Shown in pieces: positions 22,966-32,992 of a stretch of 64,000 nt of DNA. The notes under the pieces are model-generated. The model made no database searches, was not told the DNA's origin, and was given only the letters and a program-made list of their open reading frames with translations. The translations under genes and the position numbers were made by a program. Origin of the DNA: Chaetomium olivaceum (Eukaryota > Ascomycota > Sordariomycetes > Sordariales > Chaetomiaceae); NCBI GenBank assembly GCA_039881045.1, contig JAYWVB010000007.1, positions 62,001-126,000 of the forward strand, given 5' to 3'. The first letter of the stretch is position 1. Each line of letters starts with the position of its first letter.

Positions 22966-23527
22966 CTAACTTCCGAAAGTCGCCAGAGCTCCAACCACGG
23001 CCCCAGCCAGAGGTGCCAGCGCTCTAGTGAGATGCATCCAACTCCAGCTGACTACTAGCTTCCTCGCCTCCGCAATACCCGTCGCCGCCGGTTCTGACCG
23101 CGCCAGCTCCTCGAGCCGGAACAGTTCATTGTTGGTTGGCATCATGATGAACCACGTGTAAGGGACCATGATGACGGTTATGACACCAGCGAGCGCGAAG
23201 ATGCCGCGGCGCCTTTTGAAGGCCACATAGGCATACAAGACAAATGTGCCTACGGCCATGGTCGGCAACGCCTGATGGCCATAGTGGTACATGCGCTCCC
23301 ACTGCTGTAGAAGCTGGGCCCCCTGGGTTGTTGTGTCGAGAAACACGGGCACGGCAATCAACGAGAGGGACAGCATGGCTCCTAATTGGTAGAACCTCGG
23401 GAGTTAGTTTACCCCAGAGTGGCAGGGGGGCGCAGAGGACGGTGCTTATGATCCTGTGGATGGGTTTCTCACCGGAAAGAAGAGACCCAGTCACCAACGC
23501 CGTGGCTTGAGCCCCGATGGTCGACAT
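22966..23527 (-). CDS. Anthrone oxygenase (DUF1772 membrane protein)
   Basis: A 156-residue protein with exons 23527-23473 and 23381-22966. Splicing joins MSTIGAQATALVTGSLLSG to AMLSLSLIAVPVFLD, the conserved start of this family, which the unspliced frame hides. Four hydrophobic segments, GHQALPTMAVG, YTWFIMMPTNNEL and a C-terminal WSWMHLTRALAPL block identify the HypC/MdpH-related anthrone oxygenases, cofactor-poor membrane enzymes that oxidise emodin anthrone to emodin. The fused decarboxylase of some clusters is a separate gene here (24043-24628). An AflR-type palindrome is 206 bases upstream. Confidence 0.9.
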
Positions 23528-23732
23528 TGTAGTGGTTCGAAACGTTGTAATCACCCCCAAATCGGTGATTTCTCCTTCAAGAAACGTGCTGGCTTTCGGG
23601 CAAGCTAGGCGGACAATCCATCCATGTTTAAACATGATAGTTCCTGGAGTGCCGGGCGTCGGGGAAAAGGAAGGTCCCTGCAGTTCCGTCAGCGAATCCC
23701 AAATTGACCTTTTCCGTGCCCCGGCGCTCCCA

Positions 23733-23743
23733 TCGGAGTCCGA
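23733..23743. promoter_or_regulatory. AflR-type palindrome upstream of anthrone oxygenase
   Basis: TCGGAGTCCGA matches the AflR consensus and TCGG-N3-CCGA. The gap 23528-24042 holds no supported gene otherwise. Confidence 0.6.
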
Positions 23744-24042
23744 CGGCTTGGCGGGCAGATGGTTCCGGGCCGGCCGGAAAACACGCCCCGACCTCACAAC
23801 TGTTGACTCTTGGTACGTATCTGTACCCTGGAGAGAGTTGGACTGACACAGCTAAACCGTTATACCACGCAAGACTCGTCAACAGAGCAATTAGGGGCAA
23901 ATCTGTGTTATGCACTGTAGCACACCGTAACGGGAATTATTCAGACCTTCCGGGCACTAGTAGAGTTTATTCAATAACCTAACGCAGCCGATTGTTATGT
24001 AAGGTACCTACCAGGTACACAAGCATGGCATCTCTTTTCCAT

Positions 24043-24628
24043 TTATCCTTGGAACCCATCAACTGTCTTCCCATCCCGCACAAACTCGGTGATCCACCCA
24101 ATTGTCATCTCGCTCCTCACTGGATCCGCAAAGTTTTCGTGATCGGGTGCAACCTTCTCCAAGTACCACGGGTCTTCCTTCATCTTCTCGTAGTCTTCGA
24201 TACTGTGGAAGACGACCTGGCTAAAGCAGTCGTAGTCAGCCAGGTTTACAAAATGGCTATCATAAAGACGGCCCATAAGTGCTCGCGTTTCTGATGTGTT
24301 GTGAATCTGTCGAAAGAAGTGAGTTAGCCTTCCAGTGCCAACGTACGAACAAATGCGACGTTCCGCGCGTTCGAAAATAGGGCAAGACAAAAACCAATTC
24401 CAGCAACACTCGGTTGACAGAAGAAAGGAAAAGGCATACCATCGTCCATCGTTTTACACCATACTTGACCATGAGATCTTTCGTCATCGGCGCCATAACC
24501 TTGGTCATGTGGTGTCTGTAATCCTCCTCGCTCAAACCGGGCTTTCGATAGCCACATATGGTTAAACAAAGGAAGTGGTTTGCTGGGTCACCGGCGGGGG
24601 CTGGTGGGACTTCTGAGGCTACGCCCAT
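24043..24628 (-). CDS. EthD-domain decarboxylase (atrochrysone carboxylic acid decarboxylase type)
   Basis: A 150-residue ferredoxin-like-fold (EthD) protein with exons 24628-24440 and 24306-24043; the intron has a GCTAACTCA branch site. Conserved features are FLCLTICGYRKPGLSEEDYRHH, YDSHFVNLADYDCFSQVVF and the C-terminal RSEMTIGWITEFVRDG. Relatives in emodin, agnestin and monodictyphenone clusters remove the carboxyl group from atrochrysone carboxylic acid. It sits next to the anthrone oxygenase, matching consecutive pathway steps, and is divergent from the P450. Confidence 0.88.
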
Positions 24629-25021
24629 GATGAATGGAGCTTCGATGTATGGTTTGAGTTGATAGGGGGTTTGGGTATGGCCTGATATAGGCGTACACTT
24701 CTGTGACTGAAGAAATTTCCCCTCCGTTTTATGATGACAATAAGAAGACCCTTTTTAGCAGAGCCAAAATCGCCGTTGAACCCACTCTCGGGCATTACAG
24801 GTGGCCCGTTGCGGGGAAGCAGCCTGACTCCCCGGACCCCGAGATAGGCACTCCCTTGAGTCCCTTGGTCAGTTCCAGAAGTGCTTACTATTCCTTGCGG
24901 GTGACTCGTGATCCCGGGTAACGGTAGCTGGTCTCAGACCGATAAAACCCTCAACCTCGATCTCAAGTCCGCCAAGGCAACCACAACTCTTCACCAAACA
25001 GCATCGGCATATTCCTTAATC
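24629..25021. other. Shared promoter of decarboxylase and P450
   Basis: A 393-base divergent intergenic region. I see no perfect AflR-type palindrome here, unlike most cluster promoters. Confidence 0.4.
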
Positions 25022-26728
25022 ATGCAACTTCCAATACAAACAGAACGTTGGCTTGTCACGGCTGTTGGCATCGCGGCCATCTATGTGACGGCCATCATCG
25101 TTAACTGGGCCTGGCGATCGCGACGTCCGAAGAACTACCCGCCAGGCCCGCCGTCACTGCCATTCGTAGGCAACGCGTTCCAGGTCCCGCTCAAAAAGCA
25201 GTATCTCAAGTTTACGGCGCTGAGGAAGGACTACGGCGACATTGTTGGGCTGAAGTTCGGCGTCCACAACATCGTGGTGCTGAACAGCGCCCGCATCGTT
25301 CACGAGCTGCTCGAGAAACGCCACGACATCTACTCGGGCAGGTCACGCCGCGGCGTTGTGCCGCACGTGCTACGCGATGGTCCCCACGTCACCGTGTCAG
25401 AGGGCGAGTACTTGCGGCAGTGGCGGACGGCTGCGCGCCTAGTGTTGCGTCCGTCCGGCCTCCGCGAGATGCTGCCTCTCCACGCCGCCTCGGCCGCCTT
25501 CTGCGTACACAAGATCATGAACAGCCAAACCACCGATGACATATTCCGCGCGCTGGAAAACTGGGCTTTGACTGGTCCCATGAAGGCCGTCTGCGGTGTC
25601 AGCGGCGCCCAGCGAGACCCGGAGTGGATGAAGTGGTATTACACTTTCGCCGAGGAGAACCTTGACATCCTCGAGCCGGCCGCCATCCCACCCCTGGACG
25701 TCTTCCCGATGCTCCACTATGTCCCAAAAGTTTTGGCGCCGTGGAAAGTCATCGCAGAACGCGTGTTCCATGCTCGGGAGGTGCTCTGCAACTTCACTCT
25801 CGAATGCGCCAGGGATGGGTATGAGAAGTTCAAGACAGCTGCCGCGCGAGGCGAGAAAGTGAGCTACGAGGGTCTCATGGCGCGAGTTCTACGGGAGCAG
25901 ACAGAAACGGGGAAGTCAACATTCAGCGACGAGCAAATGCGCAAGGTTGGAGGCGGACTTTTGGAAGCCTCGATAGGAACCACGCTTGCCTCATTCCGCT
26001 GCTGGCTCAAGATCCTCCTCGCCCATCCCAAGGTGGTGGCCAAGATTCAAGAAGAATTGGACACGGTCTGTGGATCAAGTGGACCACCGCAGGGGGAACA
26101 TCTCGACTCATTGCCGTATCTAAAAGCCTGTCTTCAGGAGGTGAGTTATATCTCATAATCCTTCGTCCAGGCCTCTAGCATATACTTGGAACCACAAATC
26201 ATAAGAACCTACCTAAGAACTAACCCCCTTTGACAGGCATGGAGATGGCGCATTCCAACCCCGGTGAGCCTACCCCACCGGCTCACCAAAGACGACTATT
26301 TTGAGGGCCACTTTATTCCTAAGGACAGCGTCATCGTCCAGAACAACTACTGCATCCTCAAGGACCCCGACTTCTTCGACTCGCCCGAAGACTTCATCCC
26401 GGAGCGTTACTTGGACAACCCCGCCGGGACCAAGAAGGGCGTGGCACCGGGGCCATACCACAGGAGCACCAGCTTCATCTTCGGCGCCGGGCGGCGCATG
26501 TGCCCGGGCGACGGGTTCTCGGCGCAGAGCATGCTGCTCCTCATGGGTAAGCTGTTGTGGGCCTGCGACTTGGTTGCGGATGACCCGGTGGATGTGAGTA
26601 TTGAGGGCTTTCATGGGGAGACGGTCATGGATCCCTGGCCGTGGAAGATGAAGTGCGTGCCCAGGAATGAGGCCAGGGGGGCGGCTGCGGAGGCGGATCG
26701 CAAGGCTTTGGAACCTTTGTTGGTTTGA
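25022..26728 (+). CDS. Cytochrome P450 monooxygenase
   Basis: A 536-residue P450 with exons 25022-26140 and 26237-26728. An N-terminal membrane anchor (about residues 8-30) is followed by the proline hinge NYPPGPPSLPFVGN. The ExxR helix spans the splice site (CLQE then AWRWRIP), PERYLD follows, and the haem loop is FGAGRRMCPGD. The I-helix reads LEASIGTTLASF: the acid that normally precedes the Thr pair is Gly. Fold resembles the O-methylsterigmatocystin-oxidoreductase-like fungal P450s. Possible roles are ring hydroxylation or phenol coupling; the sequence does not decide. It is divergent from the EthD decarboxylase. Confidence 0.92.
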
Positions 26729-27671
26729 AGACATTGGATGGCGTACATCTCATCGGTGTTCCATATATGTACCAAGATTCAAGATTGTGGAAGTCACCAG
26801 CCTTGTGGTCGACTTAGTCGTAGCATAACGTACTTCACTTCCATTCGCCTACGATAGGTATATGTACCTACATTCCCTCTAGCCAAACGAACTGATACAC
26901 CAAAAACCGACTTTTATTGGGCCCACCTGAATGCATATCCCGTTCACGAAGGCAGTACCTCCGAACAAGTCGTGTACAAACAACTTAACAAAAATAAATA
27001 ACACATTGAAATGGAGATAGTAAAAGTCACAGCTTTTGGCCAACTTCGTTTTCTTAAGTTCGGCTTCCGTATCAAGGCAGCTCTGTATACTTTGGGTGTA
27101 TCGGTGCTTTTGTCTAGCGGGAGTTACACAATCTCCCAGAATCTTCTGGATCTCACAACACAAACTCTTCAACCCGTCCGAGAGTAAGAACATGTATTAT
27201 TTGAGTTCACCGCATCTTTTTTCTGCTTCAATTTATGTGCGTGAAAGCGCGCTCTCTTCTTAATCCTGTCGGCCTTCTTCCCTTTCTCCCTCTGGAGCGC
27301 ATAACGATTCCTTCTGGCCTCGTTCTGTTGCTGCTTTCGCTCCGATGACAGGGGTGCCTGATACGGAGAACGAACTCAACAATGAACACCAACTTGACAC
27401 AAAAGAATCAAAAGTGTTCGCAGTCTAGATATTATAGGTAGTACAAATCCCTTACTGTGAGGCCTCATCGGGAGACCTTACCGACATGGTCTATCTCTTG
27501 AGACAGCCGGAACCTCTCCAGGCTCAGGTATCTACCACGACTCGTCGTGCACCCAGATTTCGCACCGCTACATATTTTGCAGGGTCTCAGTCTCCCTCCA
27601 GCCAAGCAGGTCAAATAAAAGAACAAAATAAACTGCAAAATCCCCGGGTTCCTATCGTCGTGGTTAACCCA
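26729..27671. other. Intergenic with one MITE-like element
   Basis: Between the P450 and MFS 3' ends. Apart from the inverted-repeat element at 26873-27123 I see no gene. Confidence 0.5.
26873..27123. mobile_element. MITE-like non-autonomous element, copy 1
   Basis: A 251-base element whose ends are imperfect inverted repeats of about 30 bases: the left end contains GATACACCAAAA and the right end its complement-type TTGGGTGTATC. The flanks CTACA (26868-26872) and TTACA (27124-27128) look like a 5-base target duplication with one mismatch. An internal block around CTTCGTTTTCTTAAGTTCGG is shared with the element at 49074. No transposase is encoded. The class of the mobilising transposase is unknown. 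Confidence 0.7.
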
Positions 27672-29860
27672 TCAAGCAGCAGCAACCACAGCCGAGGTCT
27701 TCCCCCCCTTCGCCGTCTTGACGCTCTTCCACTCCATGAAAACGGCACCAAGAACCGTCAAGCACGACATGATCAGCGCAACACGGAAGGTATTGCGCAG
27801 CGCCTCATTGTAAGCCCCAATGACAGCGCCGAGGTACTCTGCCGGCACGAGCGCGCGGAAGGCCAGAGCACCCGCACGCGAGACACGGGCCGCGTCAACG
27901 CCGGGCAGGTCGAGCTCGGAGATGTAACGCAGGAGCCCTTCGTTGAGGACGTTGTTGCCTGCGCTCAGGAGCACGGCTGGGCCGAAGTTCTGGAAGAAGA
28001 TGGTGATGGCGAGGCCGGTGGGGACGTCGTTGAGGGGGAGCACCGTCTGGGCGGCGATCTGCGGGAGCTGGTAGGCGCAGCCGACGCCGAAGCCGTAAAG
28101 GATCTGGTAGCCGATCCATTTGCTCGTGCTGGTGTCGACGGCGAGGGTGGTGATCAGACCGGCGGCGATGCCGATGCAGACGATGCAGACGTAGACGAAG
28201 GGCATGTAGAAACCGAAAGTGCTGACTAGGCCGCCGACCAGGATGAGGCCGACCACGTTGGAGAGGATGAGCGGGATGCTGGCGATGCCGGAGTCGAGCG
28301 CCGTCCTGCCCGTCACGGCTTGGAAATAGATGGGGAGGAAGTAGATCAGGATGAAGAAGCCGGAAGACAGGCAGAAGGTGAAGAGACTGGAGGACCAAAT
28401 CGTTCGCTGAAGGCCGACACGGGGAGGAACTGGTACTTGGCTTAGCATCAAGAACAATAGCAAAGTGGAATGTGAAACCGTAGGTTGGCTTACTAGTCGC
28501 ATTCTCCCCAAGCCACCACTGGACGACAACAAAAGCGATGAGCGCGATGGGGAACACCACGAACAGTGCAATGATGCGTCCACTGCTCCAAGACTCGCCC
28601 GCGCCACCGTACTAAGAGTGATAGCGGTTAGCCGGTGAGGACCTTAAAAATCGTCATATCATGTTCACGTACCTCGAGTGCGATAAGACAACAGGTGATG
28701 GCGCCTATGAACAGCGAGAGACCGAGCGGGTCAAGGCTCCAGAGGAACCTCCCAGCGCTTTGTGTCTTCAAAGGATTGCTGCCAGCATTCAGACGCAGGA
28801 AAAAGAAAAGAATGACTGCAGTCACAGCGCTACGAGAACAGTTAGTCACCGCGCCCATGGGTCATTCAAAGGGACGGACGCGGAGGAGGGATACTCACCC
28901 AATGGATAGGTTGATGTAAAAGCACCACCTCCAGGTTACGTGATCGGTGAATGCACCACCAAGCTAATACACTCTGCCTTTAGCATCTGTCTCAAAATGG
29001 TACGGCCAGTGGCCCGTGAAAGGGGCAAGGGGAGGTGAGCTTACGAGGGGCCCGACGACGGAAGCAATGCCAAACATGCCACCAACGATGCTGGTGTAGA
29101 TGGGCCGCTTCTCCATGGGTGTGGAGTGTGCGATAATGACGAGCGAGCCGCTGAAAACGCCGGCGGATCCCACACCAGCGATGGCTCGCTGATGTTAACA
29201 TGCAGATGTTAGCCTCTTGATTCCGTTCGTCCGTACGGAGTGAAAGTAAGGAGGACCTGTGTCGACTGTGGATGGTAGAACTTACGCCTATGATCAATGC
29301 CGCCGAGGTCGGTGCAGCACCGCAGATGACGGACCCGACCTCGAAGATCAACAGGGCTACGAGAAAACCCATTTCGGGTTGAAGACCTTGTAGAGCTTGC
29401 CAAAGGGGAGTTGAAATGCTGCGCGTTGCCTAAAGTATCAGTAGCTGCTCGACCTGTGAGAGCTAGGCTAGCCCCATGAGATCACTTACAGCATGTTGTG
29501 AGAAGGTAAGCTGTGGATATGGTCAGCATTGCCGTACGGGGCCGATCATGATTGCGTAGATAGCGGTGTATTTAGTTAGCACTCACAAGATCCATACCAG
29601 CCGATATCCGAGAGACTCTGAAAGTCGTCCGTGATTCGGGGGATGGCAGTTGCGATGATGGTGTTGTCCAAGGCGACGCACAGGGTGGCGATACACAAGG
29701 CGAATATGCAAAGGGCGAGAGCGATGCCGGACAGGTGTGAAGACTGGGCACCGATTTCGTCTGCGGCCTCGGAGGGTGCTCCTGCCAGCGCTGGCACCTT
29801 CTCTTCCACCGGCTCTGAAGACTCGCCGCCAGAGCGCGACGGGGGGTCGTTTTCCGACAT
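27672..29860 (-). CDS. 14-TM MFS efflux transporter (DHA2 type), one frameshift
   Basis: Eight exons are proposed: 29860-29587, 29510-29490, 29418-29286, 29188-29045, 28963-28899, 28829-28673, 28611-28494 and 28429-27672, giving about 556 residues. Motifs are the TM1 segment LDNTIIATAIPRI, YLLTTC (in a 21-base exon), QLPFGKLYKVF, GSAGVFSGS in TM5 (motif C region) and FTDHVTWRWCFYINLSIG. The total is one base short of a frame; the break lies at 29361-29368 between FNPKW-V-F and LVALLIFEV, in a GGGTTTTC context. Such pumps export or give self-protection from the cluster product. An AflR-type site lies 338 bases upstream. Confidence 0.87.
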
Positions 29861-30887
29861 GTTGAGGTTCAATCACTTTGGCACTGGCGGGCTGGGTGGA
29901 AATATCGCCTTGTTTGAAAGAAAACGGACTGGGCAAGGGTGCTGGGAGTTTGGGGACCTGAACAGAAAAGATGCTGGATCGGGAATCGGAGATGTATAAT
30001 ATTGAAATCTCGACGCGTTTGTGGGCCAAACCTAAGCATTTCCGGCCCGGTAAAGGCAATCAGGAGAATAGACGCATTCCCCGACAGATTGCGCATTGGT
30101 AAGCGATCAACCCGTCTTTGGCCCAAGATCGAGCTGCGGCAGCGTGACTGTCCGGAAGTGTAGCCCCTTACTCCCTTACTTTCTTTCCTGGTGTCGTTCG
30201 GGGACCGAAGATCGGTCCCTATTGGCTGGGATTCAAAGACAATATCCCATTGGCGGGGAACCGAAAGGGAGACTGCCAGTGCCATCTTGGTGTTCATCAG
30301 CGGACAGCAGATGCCACATGCGTTGAAATCAGTACTGATGGATTGATTACTAACTTCGTTTCAGAATACGGCCGGCATGAAAGCCTTGTGTGAACAATCA
30401 TGATATCCATAGACAGGGCGGATAGAAGTGGCCGGCACCGGGAGCAAATCTGACAACACGGCAGAGACATGTCCCGAGCCGACCACGGACACGACATCCG
30501 GCATTAGACTAGCTTTTTGCTGGATGTCAGTTGACTCAGTAAGTAAAACTTATGGTAATGTTATACTATGTCGAATGGTGAATGATGAAATTGACCGTGT
30601 TGGTGTTGCTAAATCCTGACCCGGTGGATATGAATCAATTCGTCACCCGTGGAACTACAATGTGTAATGAATGAATGTTAATGCCTGAACCCATCACGGC
30701 AGAGTAACCTCTACACGTTGAATTGAGGTTATAGGTTACTCATGGGTCGTGGAGGGTCGAGCTACTCTAGCTAACGTCTATGGAATGACACAGGCGCCGT
30801 GCAACACACCAGTGACACCGCATGGTGATTACCTCTTTCAGTTTATATGAAAAAGAACTAGCTATGAACGAAGAAATGTGACCCTGG
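29861..30887. other. Intergenic upstream of the MFS gene
   Basis: About 1.0 kb with no supported gene; overlapping small ORFs on both strands look like noise. It contains the site at 30198-30208. Confidence 0.5.
30198..30208. promoter_or_regulatory. AflR-type palindrome upstream of MFS transporter
   Basis: TCGGGGACCGA fits TCGG-N3-CCGA. It is the rightmost such site I noticed and lies inside the cluster. Confidence 0.55.
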
Positions 30888-32131
30888 TCAAAGGTCGATC
30901 CCATCATTTAACTCTTTAATCGCGGACCTCAAGATCCTGACCGTGCTGGCGTGATCGGCCCGAAGCCATGCGCTTAGACTTGTCCGCAGACCTTTCGCGC
31001 CCTCCGCTCCATTGCCGAGAGGCTCTGCAGCAAAGAGGCCGATCAAACTGCCTGCCCTCTTGAGCTCGTTGCCGATCAGCAAGTTTTTGAAGGCGAACTG
31101 CACGCAGGGCTCTTCTATGTTAAATCTGCCCAGCGAAAAGGGTAACTGGGCGGCTTCGTCGGACATCCCGCTCGTACGCGTCTCCGTGTTCGTATTGCTA
31201 GTGCTCATGGTGGTACCGGATGCCGGTGTTGAGTAAGAAGACGCCGGCGAGTTCCCGGACGCGGCTGTTGTTTTAGCTGTTCCTGCGGCTGGGCCAGGTC
31301 GGACGTTATGAGCACATCCGGCCGCCTGTTGGTACAGGCCCAATATTCGGGAGATGATGGATGAGTGAAGCATGATCAGGTATGGAGGCTTGGAGCAGGA
31401 ACATTCGAGAAGTTTTGTGAGGCGGTCGATGGCGTTCCTGTTGGCCTGCAATACCCGGTCGAGTTGCGCCAAGATGGTATCCGCATTTTCTTCCGAGAGA
31501 AACGGCGTCGCAGTCAAACCCTTGAACACTTCCAACGACTCCTGGGCGCAGTCATGTTTGGTAATAGAAACCGCCGGTGTCGCCGGGGAGAAGCCTTGGC
31601 TGGGTTGGCTCTCGTCTAAGGCGGAGGTGGCGGGCCCAAACGAGGAAAGATTCATGCCCAAGTCCAAATCCCAGTTCTCGAGGACATTGACGAGCACTGG
31701 GAGATGAAGAATGAGGGCTCAAGTGAGTGGTGATCATTAACATCGTCGGCGATGACAGGCTCCATGCCGGGGATGTCGGTCATAGTCAAATCTGAAGGCT
31801 GAAGGCTTGACGGCGGTCCAAGACAATCCGGCAGCCTAGGGCGCAAAAAGCTTGTGTCGCGACCGTCCAAGCCGTTTGTGGGTGTTGACATGGCGGTGGG
31901 TGTTGGCATGGCGGCTGGGGTCATGGTACGTTTCGCGTACGCTAGGCGTTTCCGGGGCGGCTTTCCAGACTTGCGCGTTACTCCGTAGACACAATCCAAT
32001 TCCATAGCAGTGCAACGATGACATCGAGGCCGTCCGCGATCGCATTTTACCTTGGCGGTGCCGCAGGCATTGCAGGAAGATCGTAGGCGCTCGGTCGGAA
32101 GTGCTAAGGCGACCTGTTGTTGGCTGGTCAT
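30888..32131 (-). CDS. AflR-like Zn2Cys6 regulator (second of two)
   Basis: A regulator of about 392 residues. The zinc cluster SCNACGTAKVKC / CHRCTAMELDC lies at residues 19-47, followed by a basic linker GKPPRKRLAYAKR. The C-terminal half shows the AflR-family pattern LLECSCSKPPYLIML, then FNIEEPCVQFAFKNLLIGNELKR. The two halves are in different frames; a 65-base GT-AG intron (31741-31677) joins exons 32131-31742 and 31676-30888 in frame, but its branch site is weak, so a small indel is the alternative. It marks the right edge of the cluster; its partner is at 7465-9177. Confidence 0.85.
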
Positions 32132-32992
32132 GATGAAAGGCCTGGCCTCGACGGCTCAAGATTGGATGGTCATTCGCTTTTCGTAAAGGTACGGGTCAAT
32201 TGCGTCGAGGAGCGGATCGACTCATCTGGCCGTGAGGTGCCGACGGTTGGTTGGGTGGTCGTGGGGAGGTCGTCAACTACCGAAGCCGCCTGAACTTCAT
32301 GCAGCCACCCGCCCGGCGCGCTGTATTCGGTTCCAGCTCGGAAGCTTATTGATCAAAGGAACACGCGGTCCAACAAGCAGACTCGGAAGCGGCTGACTAA
32401 TTTTTCATCCGCCAAGCCCCAAATCCATTGCTCTCGCCTTGAATCTTAAAACATCGAACCGGGCAGTCATTCAGACAACGGCCATTTTCCGTGTAGCGGT
32501 TTTGGACATGTGTGAGAGCTGCCAGTGCAGAGCCATATCCAAGCCCGCCCTCACGCCGCCGGCAACGTGTGGTTTATAGAGATCACGAATTCCGAGAACC
32601 GCCAGACTTATGAAAGGAAAGGGTTGTAGGCATCTTGTCACCGGAGTATCGGGCATTGCCTCTCTTGGTGCGTGACGACGGCTGTTACACAGCTGGAGCT
32701 TGGCACTTATCGACATGAAGAACCCGTGTATACCAACCTCAACCTGATTTATCTCATACGATGCGATTCCACAATAAAACAACCTAAAACAATATGCCAA
32801 GAAAAGAACAACACCGAAGGGATAAGCCACGCCCAAAAGGCCTCTGAATGAATGCTAACCCCTAAGAGGGGATGCAAAGCTACGAGGTAGCTCCGCCCCT
32901 TCTTGTTACTCCTCGGGCCTACTAGAGCGGCGTCCCGACTCTCCTCTTAAGCGGCCAAGCAGCTAGTCTAAGTGCCGTTTTACTGGACTCGA
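32132..32992. other. Intergenic, cluster edge
   Basis: About 0.86 kb with no supported gene. It separates the polyketide cluster from the phospholipase gene. Confidence 0.5.

Noticed and set aside
27486..28229. 247-codon + strand ORF opposite the MFS gene
   Set aside because: Its second half is a mirror of the MFS coding sequence; the - strand protein has clear transporter motifs.
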